Source: Lithospermum erythrorhizon (lineage: Eukaryota; Streptophyta; Magnoliopsida; Boraginales; Boraginaceae). From it: a stretch of 64,000 nucleotides of DNA. The translations under genes and the position numbers were made by a program. Location of the stretch: the NCBI GenBank assembly GCA_019722365.1, contig JADFUC010000113.1, positions 124,001-188,000 on the forward strand, written 5' to 3'. This document shows, piece by piece, positions 37,146 through 48,786 of this stretch; the first letter of the stretch is position 1, and each line of letters opens with the position of its first letter. Below the pieces are notes generated by a model. The model made no database searches, was not told the origin of the DNA, and saw only the letters and a program-made list of their open reading frames with translations.

Positions 37146-37392
37146 CTCCCTCCTTCTGAATTACTTGATCATGGAGTTAAAAAATATTTTATTAAGGGCT
37201 TGAATAATATTACTAATATATCCTAAAAAGTAATTTATCAAAAATCACTTTAGTTGAATATGAAGATAAAATGTATTTTATGAAGTGATAAAAGTGAAAA
37301 ACTTAAGATAAAGTTATTGAAATCATATATGATCAAGTAAAAAGGAAAGAAAAGTTTTTGCTACATGATCAAGTAAATTGAAACTGAAATAG
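37146..37392. mobile_element. Stowaway/Mariner-like MITE
   Basis: The left end CTCCCTCCTTCTGAATTAC continues to TTGATCATG; the right end CATGATCAAGTAAATTGAAAC is its imperfect reverse complement. The CTCCCTCC start preceded by TA is typical of these short plant elements. About 247 bp, AT-rich, no coding. An extra TATGATCAAGTAAA copy occurs at about 37328, so the right inverted repeat is partly doubled. Confidence 0.65.
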
Positions 37393-39735
37393 TTTAATTT
37401 AAAATGGTTAAAATATATTTTTTACAAAAATTGGACTTTTAAATAAAATATTTTCATAATTAGTATTATTTGAAAAAATATCTAAAAGTTAAATCGAAAT
37501 AGAGATTAATTGACAATTGAAATTATCTCGTACGTCAGAAAATTTTCGACTCATTATATATTAAGACTTCTATGTAGTTGAAGATATAGTCTCAAAACAA
37601 CAAATTCTAATCTACTAAATCTCGCCAATAATCCTGACAATATACTCTGATATTTATCTCTAGTAAACATGATATATTATCTAACAAAAGTTGATAACTG
37701 GAGTAGTTTCTTTGAAAACAAAGTAATTTACTAGTACGCTAATGTTTCGTTTCTATAAATTAAAAAATAAAAGTTTTTCGTATGTTTCATTGGAAACTTT
37801 TAGAAACTTTAATCCATGATTATGAAATCATCGCCTACGGAATCTTTGAGCGGCGGGGGTAGCTGTGTCTTTCCATTGGCAGTGGATGCGTGATCTACAG
37901 TCCAAATCCATAGCCGAGACGCCAACTAAAAAGCCACCTTAATGTATCGAGAAGGGGATGTTCAATCCTCACTTGAGGTCTATGGTGAATCTCGGCGTGC
38001 GTAGTGACATCCACCATCCCATCGCTACCGAAGATGATGAGCACTGGACTGGACTCGCCCAGAAGAAGCCCATTAAGAGGCGTGATGATCTCTAAACTTT
38101 CGGCCCTCCATTCTGTGCAAAGATTGAGAGGCGACCAAAAACACGCGTACGAGCGATATTAAGTGAAGAAGGGAAGGAGAAGGCTGGCAATCCCTCGATT
38201 GGTAGGACCTCCCGAACAGCCCATTTCGGTCGCTAGGTTTACCACAGCAAAAGCGACATAAAATATCGGTCCCACCTTTGCTCGCCATATGGGAAGAAGG
38301 TGAAGGGATGTACTAAAGGAGATCTTTGGTGGAAAACTATCACTGAAAAAAAAAAAAAAAAAAAGGGCAAATCAAAGCAAAATAAAAAAAAATCAAAAAA
38401 AAAATTATAAATTGGTTAAGGTGCATCTTCGACGTAAAAAAAAAGGGTGTTATCATGATTTCAGACATCAAAGGTCTTAAAGTCCTCAGAAAAGCACCAA
38501 ATAAAAACCGCCTGTTCAAATTAATTAATTCAGAAGGCAAAAAGAAAAAAAGATTTTAAATGCGATATAATCATCATTTAGCATGTTTTTCCAAATATCA
38601 TGATAATGGAAATGGGGGTTAACTATTGCAAGTTTTGGTCCAAATGCACAAATGCAAGATCTTAGGCCAATTAATGATGAAATTTTGTGAAGGAAATGTC
38701 TTGATGGAGCGAGAGGCTAAGAAAACATGCAGATGCTAGTAAATAAGACATGTCTTATCCTCAAGATAACATGTTTCAATGGTAGGAACATCCATGTGTT
38801 CAAGCATCGAAGTTGAGATCAAGTTGCGTTAGTACTTGAATTGGAGGTAGAAGTGTTCGAGATTCTGGTGTTCAACAAATCGCAATTGAAAACAGTTCTT
38901 AGAAGGCGCTGACATAGTGTGAAGTAGAATAATATGAACAAATAAGTTGTCTGATCGTAGTATAATATTTAACTCTGTTAGATTATTTTCTTTGTCTTTG
39001 ATTATCTTGCTTTAGAGTTAAGAAATTTGTTGTTCTGATTACTCAAATTATTTTTTTATACAATCTTTTTATTTAAAATAATTTTAGTTTCAACATGATA
39101 CATTTTGGCACTTTTATATTTTTTAATATATTTTTTGAATATTTTTATCTTTAAATTATCAAATTCGATGAAATAATATAGTTGATTAATTAACGATACG
39201 TTTTTTAATATATTTTTTTAGTAATTTTTTAACTACTTTAAATATAATGCGAATAAAATTCCAACAGTAACCAAAAGAATGAAGAATCTTGCATTATTTT
39301 GTACAACACAAAATATTGGCTTAAGGAGTGAAATTATTATTTTACCCTAATTAAAACTTCATTAATTAATATGCTTGAAAATAGGAGGATAAAATAGTAA
39401 TTTCATTCTTAAAAAAATACTGGTTTGTTGGGCCAACTCTATTCCCAGCCAAAATGGGTAAAAAATTATGGCTAGAAATATATGTATAACAACTCAGTTT
39501 GCCCCCGTTATATCAATATCTGTAACAAATAGTGTTTTTAGTCTTTGAAATGAAGCTATTTTCTGCGGATAATTTTGGTAATTATTAAAGCTAGTAGGGG
39601 TAAAATAGTGGAATTTCATTCAACAAGTATTGTTTTGGGTATTATTATAACAGTTCAGATTTAGGCATTAAAAATTGGCACAAATCCTCTGAGCCAACAA
39701 AAGTGTGAACAGTGAAGCACGAAAAAAACAAAGCA
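37393..39735. other. Upstream region of the thioesterase locus; mostly non-coding
   Basis: 37840-38330 is less AT-rich and in one plus frame gives DDEHWTGLAQKKPIKRRDDL, loosely like a gypsy gag segment, but too short to call. A run of 18 A lies at about 38345-38362. The remainder is AT-rich. No clear TATA box was found before the exon 1 ATG. Confidence 0.35.
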
Positions 39736-39961
39736 ATGGAAAACGATAGAGCCAAACAGTGAACGGTCAGAAAGGCTCTCCCCAGGAAATACGTGTATCA
39801 GTGGTGGAATTCTTTTTCCTCAATTCGGGTCGGAAGGAACAGTTCCTCCCGATTGCAATACCAAGGACTTTTACTCTCGTTTACTCAGAGGAACACTCAA
39901 CCTCCATACCATTCAGCCTGGCAAAATTTCATGCTGTTTAACCGTCACACCAACTATCACG
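39736..39961 (+). pseudogene. Thioesterase exon 1, frame-disrupted
   Basis: The ATG at 39736 starts MENDRAK, matching the MENDKAK start of the second copy at 60285, but a stop follows after one more codon. The conserved downstream part reads in another frame (+1 relative to the ATG): TVPPDCNTKDFYSRLLRG, then GTLNLHTIQPGKISCCLTV, then TPTIT. This is the usual N-terminal segment of plant ACOT13-like proteins before the hotdog motif. ATG to the aligned DFY codons is 130 nt here against 117 nt in the other copy, so there is a net frameshift. The exon ends in ACG before GTAACA, a good donor in phase 0 with exon 2 at 47056. Either the gene is dead, the sequence has an indel error, or translation starts elsewhere. 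Confidence 0.7.
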
Positions 39962-40001
39962 GTAACATTTCCTATTTTTATCATAATTTATTGACGACTC
40001 A

Positions 40002-40027
40002 GATGAGTCAGTTGGATGAGTCAGTTG
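40002..40027 (+). repeat. 13-base tandem duplication
   Basis: GATGAGTCAGTTG occurs twice head to tail, 41 bases after the exon 1 donor and directly before the transposon fragment that starts with GTTATCGGTTGGG. Confidence 0.8.
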
Positions 40028-40029
40028 GA

Positions 40030-40720
40030 TGTTATCGGTTGGGTTCAAACCGAAAAAACCGATCCAATCGAACCGAATTTTTTCCGATTTGGTTGGAAAA
40101 AAAAAAAAATAAGATCGAGCAGAAATTGGCAAGAAAAAATCAAGAAATACATGAAAAATTAATGGGTTTAGGTTTAGCATAAACCCGGAAACGAGCGAAC
40201 TAGAATCAGTATATATATTTTGTTTAAAATGTTTATATTTGTGATATTTTTAGTTTATAACTATTTTAGATTGAAATCATAGAGAGGAACTACATTTTAG
40301 TTTTTAAATCGTATGTTGGTGAATTTTGGAAGTATATGTTAGTAATCGATATTTATTATCAGAGTGTTAGTAATATGTTTGTGGAATTATATCTATTATT
40401 ATTGTGCGTGTGTTTGAAAGCAATCAGATTGTGTCAATTTAGTAACCGTCACATTCGGACATTATACATGGTTATATAAATACGTTTAATTGTGTGGTTG
40501 AGAAATTTATGTATATTTATTTTAATTTGAAATCCAATTTTTTTATATTATATTATTGTTAAAAAAGCGGTAGAACCCCGGACCGAGTAAGCATGAAAAC
40601 CGACATCAACCGAACCAAATTAATTTCGAACGAAAATGGTTTGTATATTTAAAAAACCGATAGAATCGGTGTCACACAAAAAATTGAAAAACCGACCTAA
40701 CTTGAATCGAGAAAACATCC
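40030..40720. mobile_element. Non-autonomous DNA transposon fragment with AACCGA-rich ends
   Basis: Both ends are rich in short AACCG/CGGTT motifs: GGTTCAAACCGAAAAAACCG and CGAACCGAA on the left (40035-40090), and CCGACATCAACCGAACC, AAAAACCGATAGAATCGG and AAAACCGACC on the right (40598-40700). The middle is AT-rich and non-coding. Such subterminal repeats are typical of small hAT- or Mutator-like elements. Exact ends and target duplication are not resolved. Confidence 0.45.
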
Positions 40721-41435
40721 GCATCACATGAGTCGGTCTCGTTCATGCGATAGTTTTCTCATTTCGTCTTGTTGAAGTTAGCTTGGAAGTCAATTAAAGC
40801 TGGTTGTTCTCGGCGCCAACTTAACAAATATTTCCATTTGTTTGTCTTTAATTATCCTCACTAAAAGGCACTAATTCAATTTTGGGTTTGATAACTAATG
40901 TTTAATACTATATAGCGCTTTGAGAGGCTGGTCAATGACTCAAGTCATGGCAATCACGATTTCAGTTTTGGGCGTCTGAATCGACTTAGGTTGGGGAGGG
41001 GGCTGAATCACGAAAACGAGGTGGGGCGGGATCTAATTCTGAGAGGGGATCAAATCGAAGGGGAGCGGACTGATTCTGAGGGAGATTGAGGGGGGCAAAA
41101 AAAACGGAAGGGTGAAGGGGTGAGGGGGTAGGGTGGGTGTGTGTCGAAGAAGGTGATAGGGTTGTTTTAAAGTTTAGGGGAGAAGAAGGAAGGGGGTGAG
41201 CGTGTTAAAAAAATTATGGAATTTTTATTTTAATTATGTAAAATGTGCCCACATCTTTTTAGTTTATTATAGGGACAAAATAGTCATTTTGTACGAAAAT
41301 GTATTTTCTTTGTAAAAAATGAGGGTTATGGGTATTTAGCGCGAAGCGATAAAAGAACAGGTATCGGAAGCAGGTGATAATTAGGGGGTAGTATAGAAAC
41401 TTCTGCGATAGTATATTGGGCAAAATGAGAATTAG

Positions 41436-41630
41436 GCTTTTAATCTAATATTAATGTCAGTGAGAATTCGATAATGAAATTTCAACTTTAAGCTACCGAG
41501 GAATTATAACGGTTTTGCAATTTAATATGATAATAAACGTCACCATTATTGGCCAATGCTTAATAAGGAAAAATTGAATGATTTTGAAATAATAATATTA
41601 TTTCATTTTTGAATAAATAATATTTTATAT
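41436..41630 (-). repeat. RE5 terminal repeat, left copy
   Basis: TTTAATCTAATATTA, CGATAATGA, AACGGTTTTGCAATTTA, ATGATAATAAAC and the palindromic GAAATAATAATATTATTTC (41586-41604) match the right copy in order and spacing. Confidence 0.6.
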
Positions 41631-41984
41631 TCTCCATAACTTGAGTACATCAGAATGATCTATTATAATTTAACTTACGTACTAAGAACATAAAGCAACG
41701 CATGAGATGCAAAAACTTATTTATATTGTTACCGTAAGTGCTTCGTAATCGGAGTTCTCGATGAGGTCATGGCGTGCATAGGTATTTTCGATATGTTTGC
41801 TTATTATCTTCATTAATTGATAATTTTCATAAGCCCAGGCCGTGAATGAGGCTTGATAATGAATTACCGTTAATGTCTTGAATAAAAGCCCATTTTTGTT
41901 ATCGTTCTTTTAAGCATAAGATATCATGTCATAAAATAGAAATGAAAGATGTTTAAAATTTAAGGATTAAATGGTGTATGCGTA

Positions 41985-42830
41985 AGTCTGATGATAAATG
42001 TATGAATATAAATGATAATTAAGGTATCGTGACAATGAGACATCACTTTTGGAGTCCTTTCTGGAGGTAGTCTTTTTTGTGAAATATCTGCAGAACATAG
42101 TTTGTACTTGACCAGTTCAATACTTATTTTTTTCGATTTAACATGCTGTGCTTTTAGTAATAGATAATATTTTAGGTTAAATGTATTTTGAACCACTTGG
42201 TATCTTATAAATGCTTTTGAGAAAGAAGGTGGCGGTTTAGATTGTCGCGATGAAGCAGTTAAAGGCTTAGAGATAAAATTTAAAGTGTCAGCGCGGTAAA
42301 ATTACCTTGACATAAAAGCCGTACTTGTAGTGCCTTGCATTCGTGGTGGACGAAAAACATCTCGAGTTTGGCTTATAAAGTAATCTTGCCCTCACGCATA
42401 AGAATCTGAGATAGCGAAGTGCGAATCCGAGGTTTGGGACATCAATGAAGATGCGAATCGGAATAACCAATCGATTGTGGGTGAGCGATTTCCGATATGT
42501 GAGCTTATAAATCCTTATTCACTTTTAGGTATCTCAATCTTTTCTTTCTGACTTTCAGTATTGAAGCGTCCATGCCATTTGCTTTTTAAATCTCCTCGAT
42601 ATACTAACAGCGTTGCTAATATTAGGTCTTTAATGCGGACAGGAATACGTCAAACTCCCAACAAGAGAAGCATAAGGATATTTTGCCATTTAAATGGATT
42701 ACATAGAATTACATGGTATTTGCTTTCGAAACAGTTTATACCATTTTTATGCGATGGAGCGAGGAATTTGGAGGAATCGATTAAGTATCGAATCAACGAA
42801 CTTTAATAGGTATATCTTTTCTGAGGGGCA
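41985..42830 (-). pseudogene. RE5 RNase H region
   Basis: Minus-strand frames give, near the end, VSIEHISTELM-type sequence seen here as KKISIELVKYKL followed by KRLPPERTPKVMSHC, which corresponds to the conserved 'KGLPPKTFKDHVE.MGL' end of copia RNase H. The upstream part (42240-42620) is broken. RNase H would degrade the RNA template during cDNA synthesis. Confidence 0.55.
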
Positions 42831-43500
42831 ATCACATAAGTCGTTGTGATATCCACGGAATATTTCTATCGATCAGCGTAGGAAGCCTCACATATATTTC
42901 GTTTAAAAGTTTTTGGGAGATAATCGGCCCAGTTTCACGTAATGGACTTGGTGCTGTGTGATAAAATGTCATCCAACATAAATATGAACTTGCTCTTCTG
43001 CTGAACTTCAGGTATGTACAAGGATCAACTATATTTCTATTGAAGTCAAAAGCAGTAATGATTTCATAAAATTTTAGATATCATTATTAGAAGCTTGTTT
43101 AGCGTAAATTGATTTGTTAAGTTCTTGACCGTATTTTTCCTTCATTGTCCTTGATTATGAAGCGGGTTGATGCATGTGAGCTTATTTCTTCCAGTCTCCA
43201 TTTGAAAAACCTTTTTCCACGTCCGTTTGATGCAACTCGAGATCATAATGAGCTACTAATGCCATGATAATTCTAAGATAATTTTTCCTAAAGCAGAGCA
43301 AATTCTACGTAGGTAGTCGATGCCTTCTTTCGTGCAGCCTTTGAAAAGCAATTTAAACTTTCCATATGGTTTATGTACAATAAATTTAGAGTCCGTTTGG
43401 TTTTTGAAACCCATTTACAACCCGGTACTTTTTTGCTCGGGAGGCAATTAAATGGTTCTCACCTTTATTAAGATTCCATAAATTTAATTCATCTTTCGTA
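42831..43500 (-). pseudogene. RE5 reverse transcriptase remnant
   Basis: Minus-strand pieces are GFQKPNG (about 43410), KWVFKTKRD-like by position, the AFLNG-type region near 43200, QPASIIKDNEGK (43170-43130) and WYLKFDE-like LKFYEIITAFDFNRNIVDPC followed by TYLKF (43080-43005), the segment just before the RT active site. Where YVDD should follow, the frame reads LCWMTFYH, so the catalytic aspartates are lost in this copy. Confidence 0.6.
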
Positions 43501-43699
43501 TCGTGAACCATTTATTAGAATTAACATCATTAATGGCTTGTAAATAAGAAATCGAATCCTTAGTCCTTTCATATTCTATTAGATAAAACAAGTAATTATG
43601 AGGAATAGCGGATAATTACTCATTGTGGGATAATCTCATGAGTGTTGGTGATCATTTTTGGGATTTTTCTTATTGTGAATATTTTCATTAATGGGATGA

Positions 43700-44800
43700 G
43701 TCCCAGTGTCTAAAGGAATAGAGGGTGAAGGGGTGGTTACCCTTATTTCCTACCACTTATTTCACCATTTTTATATAATTTAGCATTTCCTATTTCAACA
43801 ATTCTCATATTATGGTTAAGACAATAAAATCTATATCATTTGGATTTGCCAGGATAACCCGATAAAGTAATCAAGTATCCAAAATCAATTTCTTTTCATG
43901 CGGATTGTAAAGTCAAGCTTCAGCTGGACATCCCTAAATTTGAAGATGTTTTCATCTAAGTTTCCATCCTTTCCAGCTTCAAAAAGTGTCTTTGGAATGG
44001 CTTCTGAAAATACTGTTGAGATATAAGCAAATTTGTCCATGTCGTCCGTCCGAGGATATGGGTAAGTTTAAGTGATCGTAAATAGATCTAGCAATTTTAT
44101 TATATGTTTGATTTATTTTCCAGTTATCTTATTGGAGATCCGGGCATTGTGTATTGAACTATGATCGAGTTTTTGGAGAAGTTTATGAAAAGTCGAGATG
44201 TTATCTGTTTTGCTCATTACCTTTCATAAAATTCGCCCATCTTTATTGGACTAATGGTTTTCCACTTTTAACATCTGACGTCCAGCATTTGAGATTTGTC
44301 GTCACGATAGATAAAGATATGATAAACGTGAATAATCATCGATAAAAGTGATGAAGTATTTATATACAAAAGTTGGAACATCAAAAGTCCACAAATGTTT
44401 ATATGTATTATCTCGAAATTTGGGTTTTTCTTGTTCGCTTTCTTTTGTGTTTTTTGTTGTTTTACGCTGTCTCTGATCAGCCAGCGTGAATTGTAATATT
44501 AAAATTTATATTCGGGAGGATCTTATCTTTATTGATCGTTTGATTCTTTCGATGAAATGTGATCTATTAGTTTTTTATACACTTGAAGTAAGAAGTCTTT
44601 TTAGATGACTTTCCTTTTGTTTCATTACTATCCAAGGTGACATGGAGTTTAATATTTTCATATTTGAGATGAATTTTATAAAATTCATTAATTAAAATTC
44701 CAGAATCAATAAAGATAGAATTTTTAAACAAACTGAAATTTCCATTGTCGAGTTGAATGAGTATTCAAACATATAGCGTCTTTCTGGGGGTAAATTACGA
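43700..44800 (-). pseudogene. RE5 pre-integrase and integrase remnant
   Basis: At about 44790-44480 minus-strand frames give NGNFSLFKNSIFIDSGILIN and KDKILPNINF, the conserved GAG_pre-integrase stretch. At about 44400-44280 comes HICGPFDVPTFVYKYFITFI followed by DDYSR, the start of the copia integrase catalytic core with its first two catalytic-region acids. Beyond 44250 the frame decays. Order and spacing match other plant copia elements. Confidence 0.75.
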
Positions 44801-45050
44801 GAAATAGACGGTATATAAAGAGTTTGACATAACTCAAATTGATAACCGCTAGCTAAAGTAAGAGGAAAGGTGCCAACAGTTTCAACTGGAACTCTTGTCT
44901 TTATTTCCCATGAAAATGAAATTACCCAGGTTTATAGAGCACGGATGCGTAATGAATCCACATAAATTGAAACATGGTAGCATGATGTCGATCCGTAGTA
45001 GAAGAAAGAAGCATTGAAGCCAAGATTTGATTCAAAATGACTTACGAAAC

Positions 45051-45290
45051 CTATGGGGTTACTTTTCTTTTCAAACAATTAACTGCGTTAACGAGAATCA
45101 GATGCAGGAAATGTTCAATTTTCTTACAGAATTTCACTGAAACATCCTCTCTTTTTTCTTGGATGATGGACGGCGTGCTCGATTTGATTATTACACGTTT
45201 ATGGTTGAAATTCTTTTCCCTAGTAGCTTTTCCAGCTCCTTGAGTGAAATGAACAACTTTAAAGCCTTGAGGGTTTTGCTGAACTCTCAC
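45051..45290 (-). pseudogene. RE5 gag end with damaged zinc knuckle
   Basis: The 79-codon minus frame contains VKFCKKIEHFLHL and NCLKRKV, which resembles 'C.FCKK.GHF..DC.KRK' of copia gag with the first Cys and other positions changed. It lies just upstream of the pre-integrase part, as expected. Confidence 0.5.
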
Positions 45291-46199
45291 AGAAACGATT
45301 TATTAGTCAGTCCGTTAAAGGCTTCCATTTTTCATAATAGTATTATAATAAATTTTGAATGGTTAGAAGTAATAGGAAGGTAAATTTAGTCAAGATGAAT
45401 TGGACTAGTAAAGCATCATCCATAGTCAAATCCAACTCTTTAAGTTTGGCGCCCGTAATTGATCGTTTCAATAAATGAGCATTAAATTCAGGCAAGAAAT
45501 AGCAGAAGCTTTAACGGTTACAGTGCGCCGTAGGATTCCCGGCCGAGGACTTTTCTCTGAGACTTGAACCGATCTTGATGGCTTGTAAGTACTTTCTTTG
45601 AAAGCATTTCTGATTTTTGGATAGGAGGTTTTGGTGTTGGTATCGATTAACGTTCGCTAAACATAATGTTTGCTATTCATCGATCGTCGGAATGACGTTT
45701 GATATCCTCGAGTACATGGCCCCGATAAGTGGAGTAGAGAACTATAGCGGCCGAAGAGCCGTGTCCCAGTTCAAGTAGCGAGAGTGGCTCTTCCGTTCAC
45801 GAAGTTGGTTCATTGGTTTCAAAATGAATATAGCCATTAAGGTAAGGTTTGAAGATGCGTAACTCAATGACCAAACATATATATATGAATCGCGTTAAGG
45901 GATAATCAATAAATTCGCGGCACTAACTTTTGATCTCTGTGTGTTTATGATTATCGTATGTAAAATAAAAACGTAATTATGATTAACGTCACATAAATTG
46001 ATTAGAGCGTAAATATAATGAATTGATTATTCTTTGGAATATTGTTGCTTTACCGAAGTTGCTTGATGAAATATGATTTAACTATAACTCTTTTTATAAG
46101 TTTTAACTTTGGTTATGTATTTAATTATTATTTTTCATACGTAACCATTTGATGAAAAGATATATTTATAGGTAGAGAAAGGACGATTGATCTAAATCG

Positions 46200-46385
46200 T
46201 TTAATCTAATATTAGCATCCGTTAAAGGTCGATAATGAGAACAGCAACTCTCGAGATTTAGCAACGGTTTTGCAATTTAGTATGATAATAAACTTCTTAC
46301 TAATGATCATCTTAATGAGGAAGAATTCAACTGATTTTGAAATAATAGTATTATTTCATTTGAATAAATAATATTCTTACATGTT
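46200..46385 (-). repeat. RE5 terminal repeat, right copy
   Basis: It pairs with 41436-41630, with the palindrome GAAATAATAGTATTATTTC at 46339-46357. Similarity stops on both sides, so one or both LTRs are truncated. Confidence 0.6.
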
Positions 46386-47055
46386 GTACTCCAACCAAAA
46401 TTATTGTTGAGTTTTTTTTCCTCCCGCATGTATAACCCAAATACCCGATACTGTATTTGCTTGCCTAAAGCGTTTTTGAGTTCAAATAGTATCTGACGCC
46501 TTTTATTGATAATAATGAGGTTAAGTAGTTTAAATTTACCGAGAATGGAGTGAAAACCTTTATCTCTTAATTCGCGATAGATAAAGTCAAGGTTGTTCGA
46601 ATGTCCGATCAAGAGTTAGAGGTAGAGAAATACTTATCTATAACTGATAGATAAGAAGCGTAGATAATTGGCGAACATTATATTTAAAATTATATCCAAA
46701 AGAAAGCGGGGAATATAAAATATTTTACTACATGGACATGAAAAATTATGTTTTGCCTTTATGGTACGTTTAAAAAATTAATTTAGGTGAGGGTAGTTAA
46801 ATTAAATCAAGGTAAATGTTTAAAATGTTGTTTGAATACTATTTTATTTGTCGAGTTCAATCAATGTGAACGAAGGTGTAATATAATTAAAATACCATTG
46901 ACCCATATTACACCTCAATTTGAGGCATGATGAGTAATTTTTATTGCTAAGTTAAACTTCCCAGTTAAATTGAAATAGAGGTAGTATGATTTTTCTTTCA
47001 TCTCGAATTTGGTCCTGGCTACTCAATGGACAATTGATGGATACATTGGTTTCAG

Positions 47056-47202
47056 AATGTTTATGGAGGAATGCATGGAGGGGCAGTTGCATCTGTGGCA
47101 GAATTGGTATCAATCGCCTGTGCTACAACTGTTGTTGGGAAAGGAAAAGATCTATTTCTCGGTGAACTGAGCATGTCTTACCTCTCTGCAGCTCCAGGAA
47201 AT
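47056..47202 (+). CDS. Acyl-CoA thioesterase (ACOT13-like hotdog), exon 2
   Basis: This exon holds the core of a PaaI/ACOT13-type hotdog thioesterase, which hydrolyses acyl-CoA esters. TTTCAG precedes it and GTAAGT follows. It encodes 49 residues: NVYGGMHGGAVASVAELVSI, then ACATTVV, then LFLGELSMSYLSAAPGN. The HGG motif and helix are the family signature; nine residues after the His there is a Glu where mammalian ACOT13 has its catalytic Asp, so an acidic residue is retained. LGELSMSYL is the central strand near the substrate site. The exon is free of stops and frameshifts, is in phase 0 at both ends and joins exon 3 exactly. The cell compartment cannot be told, because exon 1 is damaged. Confidence 0.88.
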
Positions 47203-48786
47203 GTAAGTTTAGTGTTTGGACCTTTTCTATTACAGTATTTGTTTTCGAATCATCAATTTTTGCTGAGCAATAAATACATTTCTTCCTTGATTGATAAATG
47301 ATGCTCCATATATCCTGTTAAGTCTTATATCTTTTCGCTACTACAACTATATGTCACTTGGACTGCTCGGGTCTATATTTGCCTGATATATATCTTAATA
47401 GTTTCTAAAAATATATTTCTGTCTTTTCATATAATATGGAAATACCTCAATTTAAATATTGATTTTCGTGATGAGTAGTTTTGAAAACTTGTTTATTGTT
47501 TATTGTCATAAATTTAAAGCTTCGAGTTCTCTGTTATCTGCATTCATATCCATTACCAATAACTAACTTTTCAAATATATGACGGAATCAGAGACTGATA
47601 ATAAACGAATTTCAATTAAATTATTAATCTGATTCCTCTGCGACTGCTAACCATTACCCTAATTATTATACTGATGTACACATTGTTAAAACGAAGCACT
47701 TCTTTAGGAAAAAAACAAAATAGGAAATGTGTTGGAAACAGATATTATGTATGTATGATCTGTTTACACTATCTATGGGGAATATCGAAAAAACTTTGTT
47801 TGACTCCATCAGCTCGTTGCTTACTCGTCTGATCATTATCAGGACGAGCAGCCATTTCTTTCAGAATTTGATAGTGTAATACTCATTCCATCCAAGAAGA
47901 TAGTCAAGTATGATTTTTAATGGTTAACATTAACAAACTTTGTAGACATAATTGATACACATAACTTTGATTGAATGAAATTATCTTATTAGTAGTAACC
48001 TAAAATAAAAGGTAGTAGCATTTGATATATGGTTCACCAAATCTTATCAAACTTATATAAAAATACTTAAGTTCAAGATTTAAAAGTTTAAAACTGGACA
48101 ATTTTATGAGATGGAGGATCATATACATATAGTCTCTGTGTGTGTGTGAGACAATGTGGCCAGCAAGGAGAATGTTTTGAAATTCGGTACACAATCATTT
48201 GAATTTGTGGACTTTTTTTAACAGGATTTTCATTGAATGGAAAAGGAGAGTTTTACATGCTACAAGGGGCATACCCCTTAGACGGCAGCAGCTCAACAAC
48301 ATAAAAGAAAATACTAGAAAATGAAAAGCATCTATACATCTACCAGCCGCTTTATTACAGAAAATTTACTCAAAAATCGAACTATCAAAGCCCCATTCAA
48401 TACATGTCTCGCAGTTATTCTTCAATCTCTTTCCGATTTCTCCATCGGTCCATCGACACACTCGACTATGTACTGTAGCAAGACTTTGTCGACTTTTCAT
48501 CACTGTAATTGAACTTAACTACTTAAGATTACTAGTATGCTGGCCATTCGTGGGGACGGGATGTTTTTTGTATATGTAATCAATTCACAGTCGTTACTTT
48601 TCATGGGTTGGTTATATTCACGAATATGTTAATAATTGTTGAGATTTGCCATATTTAGAATCTGATTTGTGAGTATAATTTTCTACAAACCTTATTTTTC
48701 TTCTTTTGATGATCATTGTTTGGCTAACATTTTGTTGATTTCTGCTTCGTGACTTGTCCATTTGATTCCTTTTTGGTCTATAACAG
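47203..48786 (+). other. Intron 2 of the thioesterase gene
   Basis: GTAAGT at 47203 to TAACAG ending at 48786. About 1.58 kb and AT-rich. The chance frame at 48321-48512 shows nothing known. No transposon boundary was recognised. Confidence 0.75.

Larger units (their letters stand above)
41430..46390 (-). mobile_element. RE5: degenerate copia element inside thioesterase intron 1
   Basis: A related terminal sequence occurs at both sides (about 41436-41630 and 46200-46380), and between them copia gag, integrase, RT and RNase H remains read on the minus strand. The terminal repeats are only recognisable over about 190 bp, so outer ends are approximate. Many frameshifts make it inactive. It lies antisense to the host gene. 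Confidence 0.75.
39962..47055 (+). other. Intron 1 of the thioesterase gene, about 7.1 kb
   Basis: Bounded by GT at 39962 and TTTCAG ending at 47055. It is swollen by insertions: a 13-base tandem duplication (40002-40027), a DNA transposon fragment (about 40030-40720) and RE5 (about 41430-46390). A G-rich block with GGGGAGGGGG-type runs lies at about 40990-41200. The intron call assumes exon 1 at 39736 belongs to exons 2 and 3. Confidence 0.55.

Noticed and set aside
39759..40182. 60- and 129-codon frames over thioesterase exon 1
   Set aside because: They use the wrong frames for most of the exon and run into the intron and transposon; the conserved peptide is read only in the third frame.
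45720..45800. tRNA or rRNA genes
   Set aside because: No intact A/B box pair with cloverleaf-compatible arms and no rRNA-like blocks were seen anywhere in the window.
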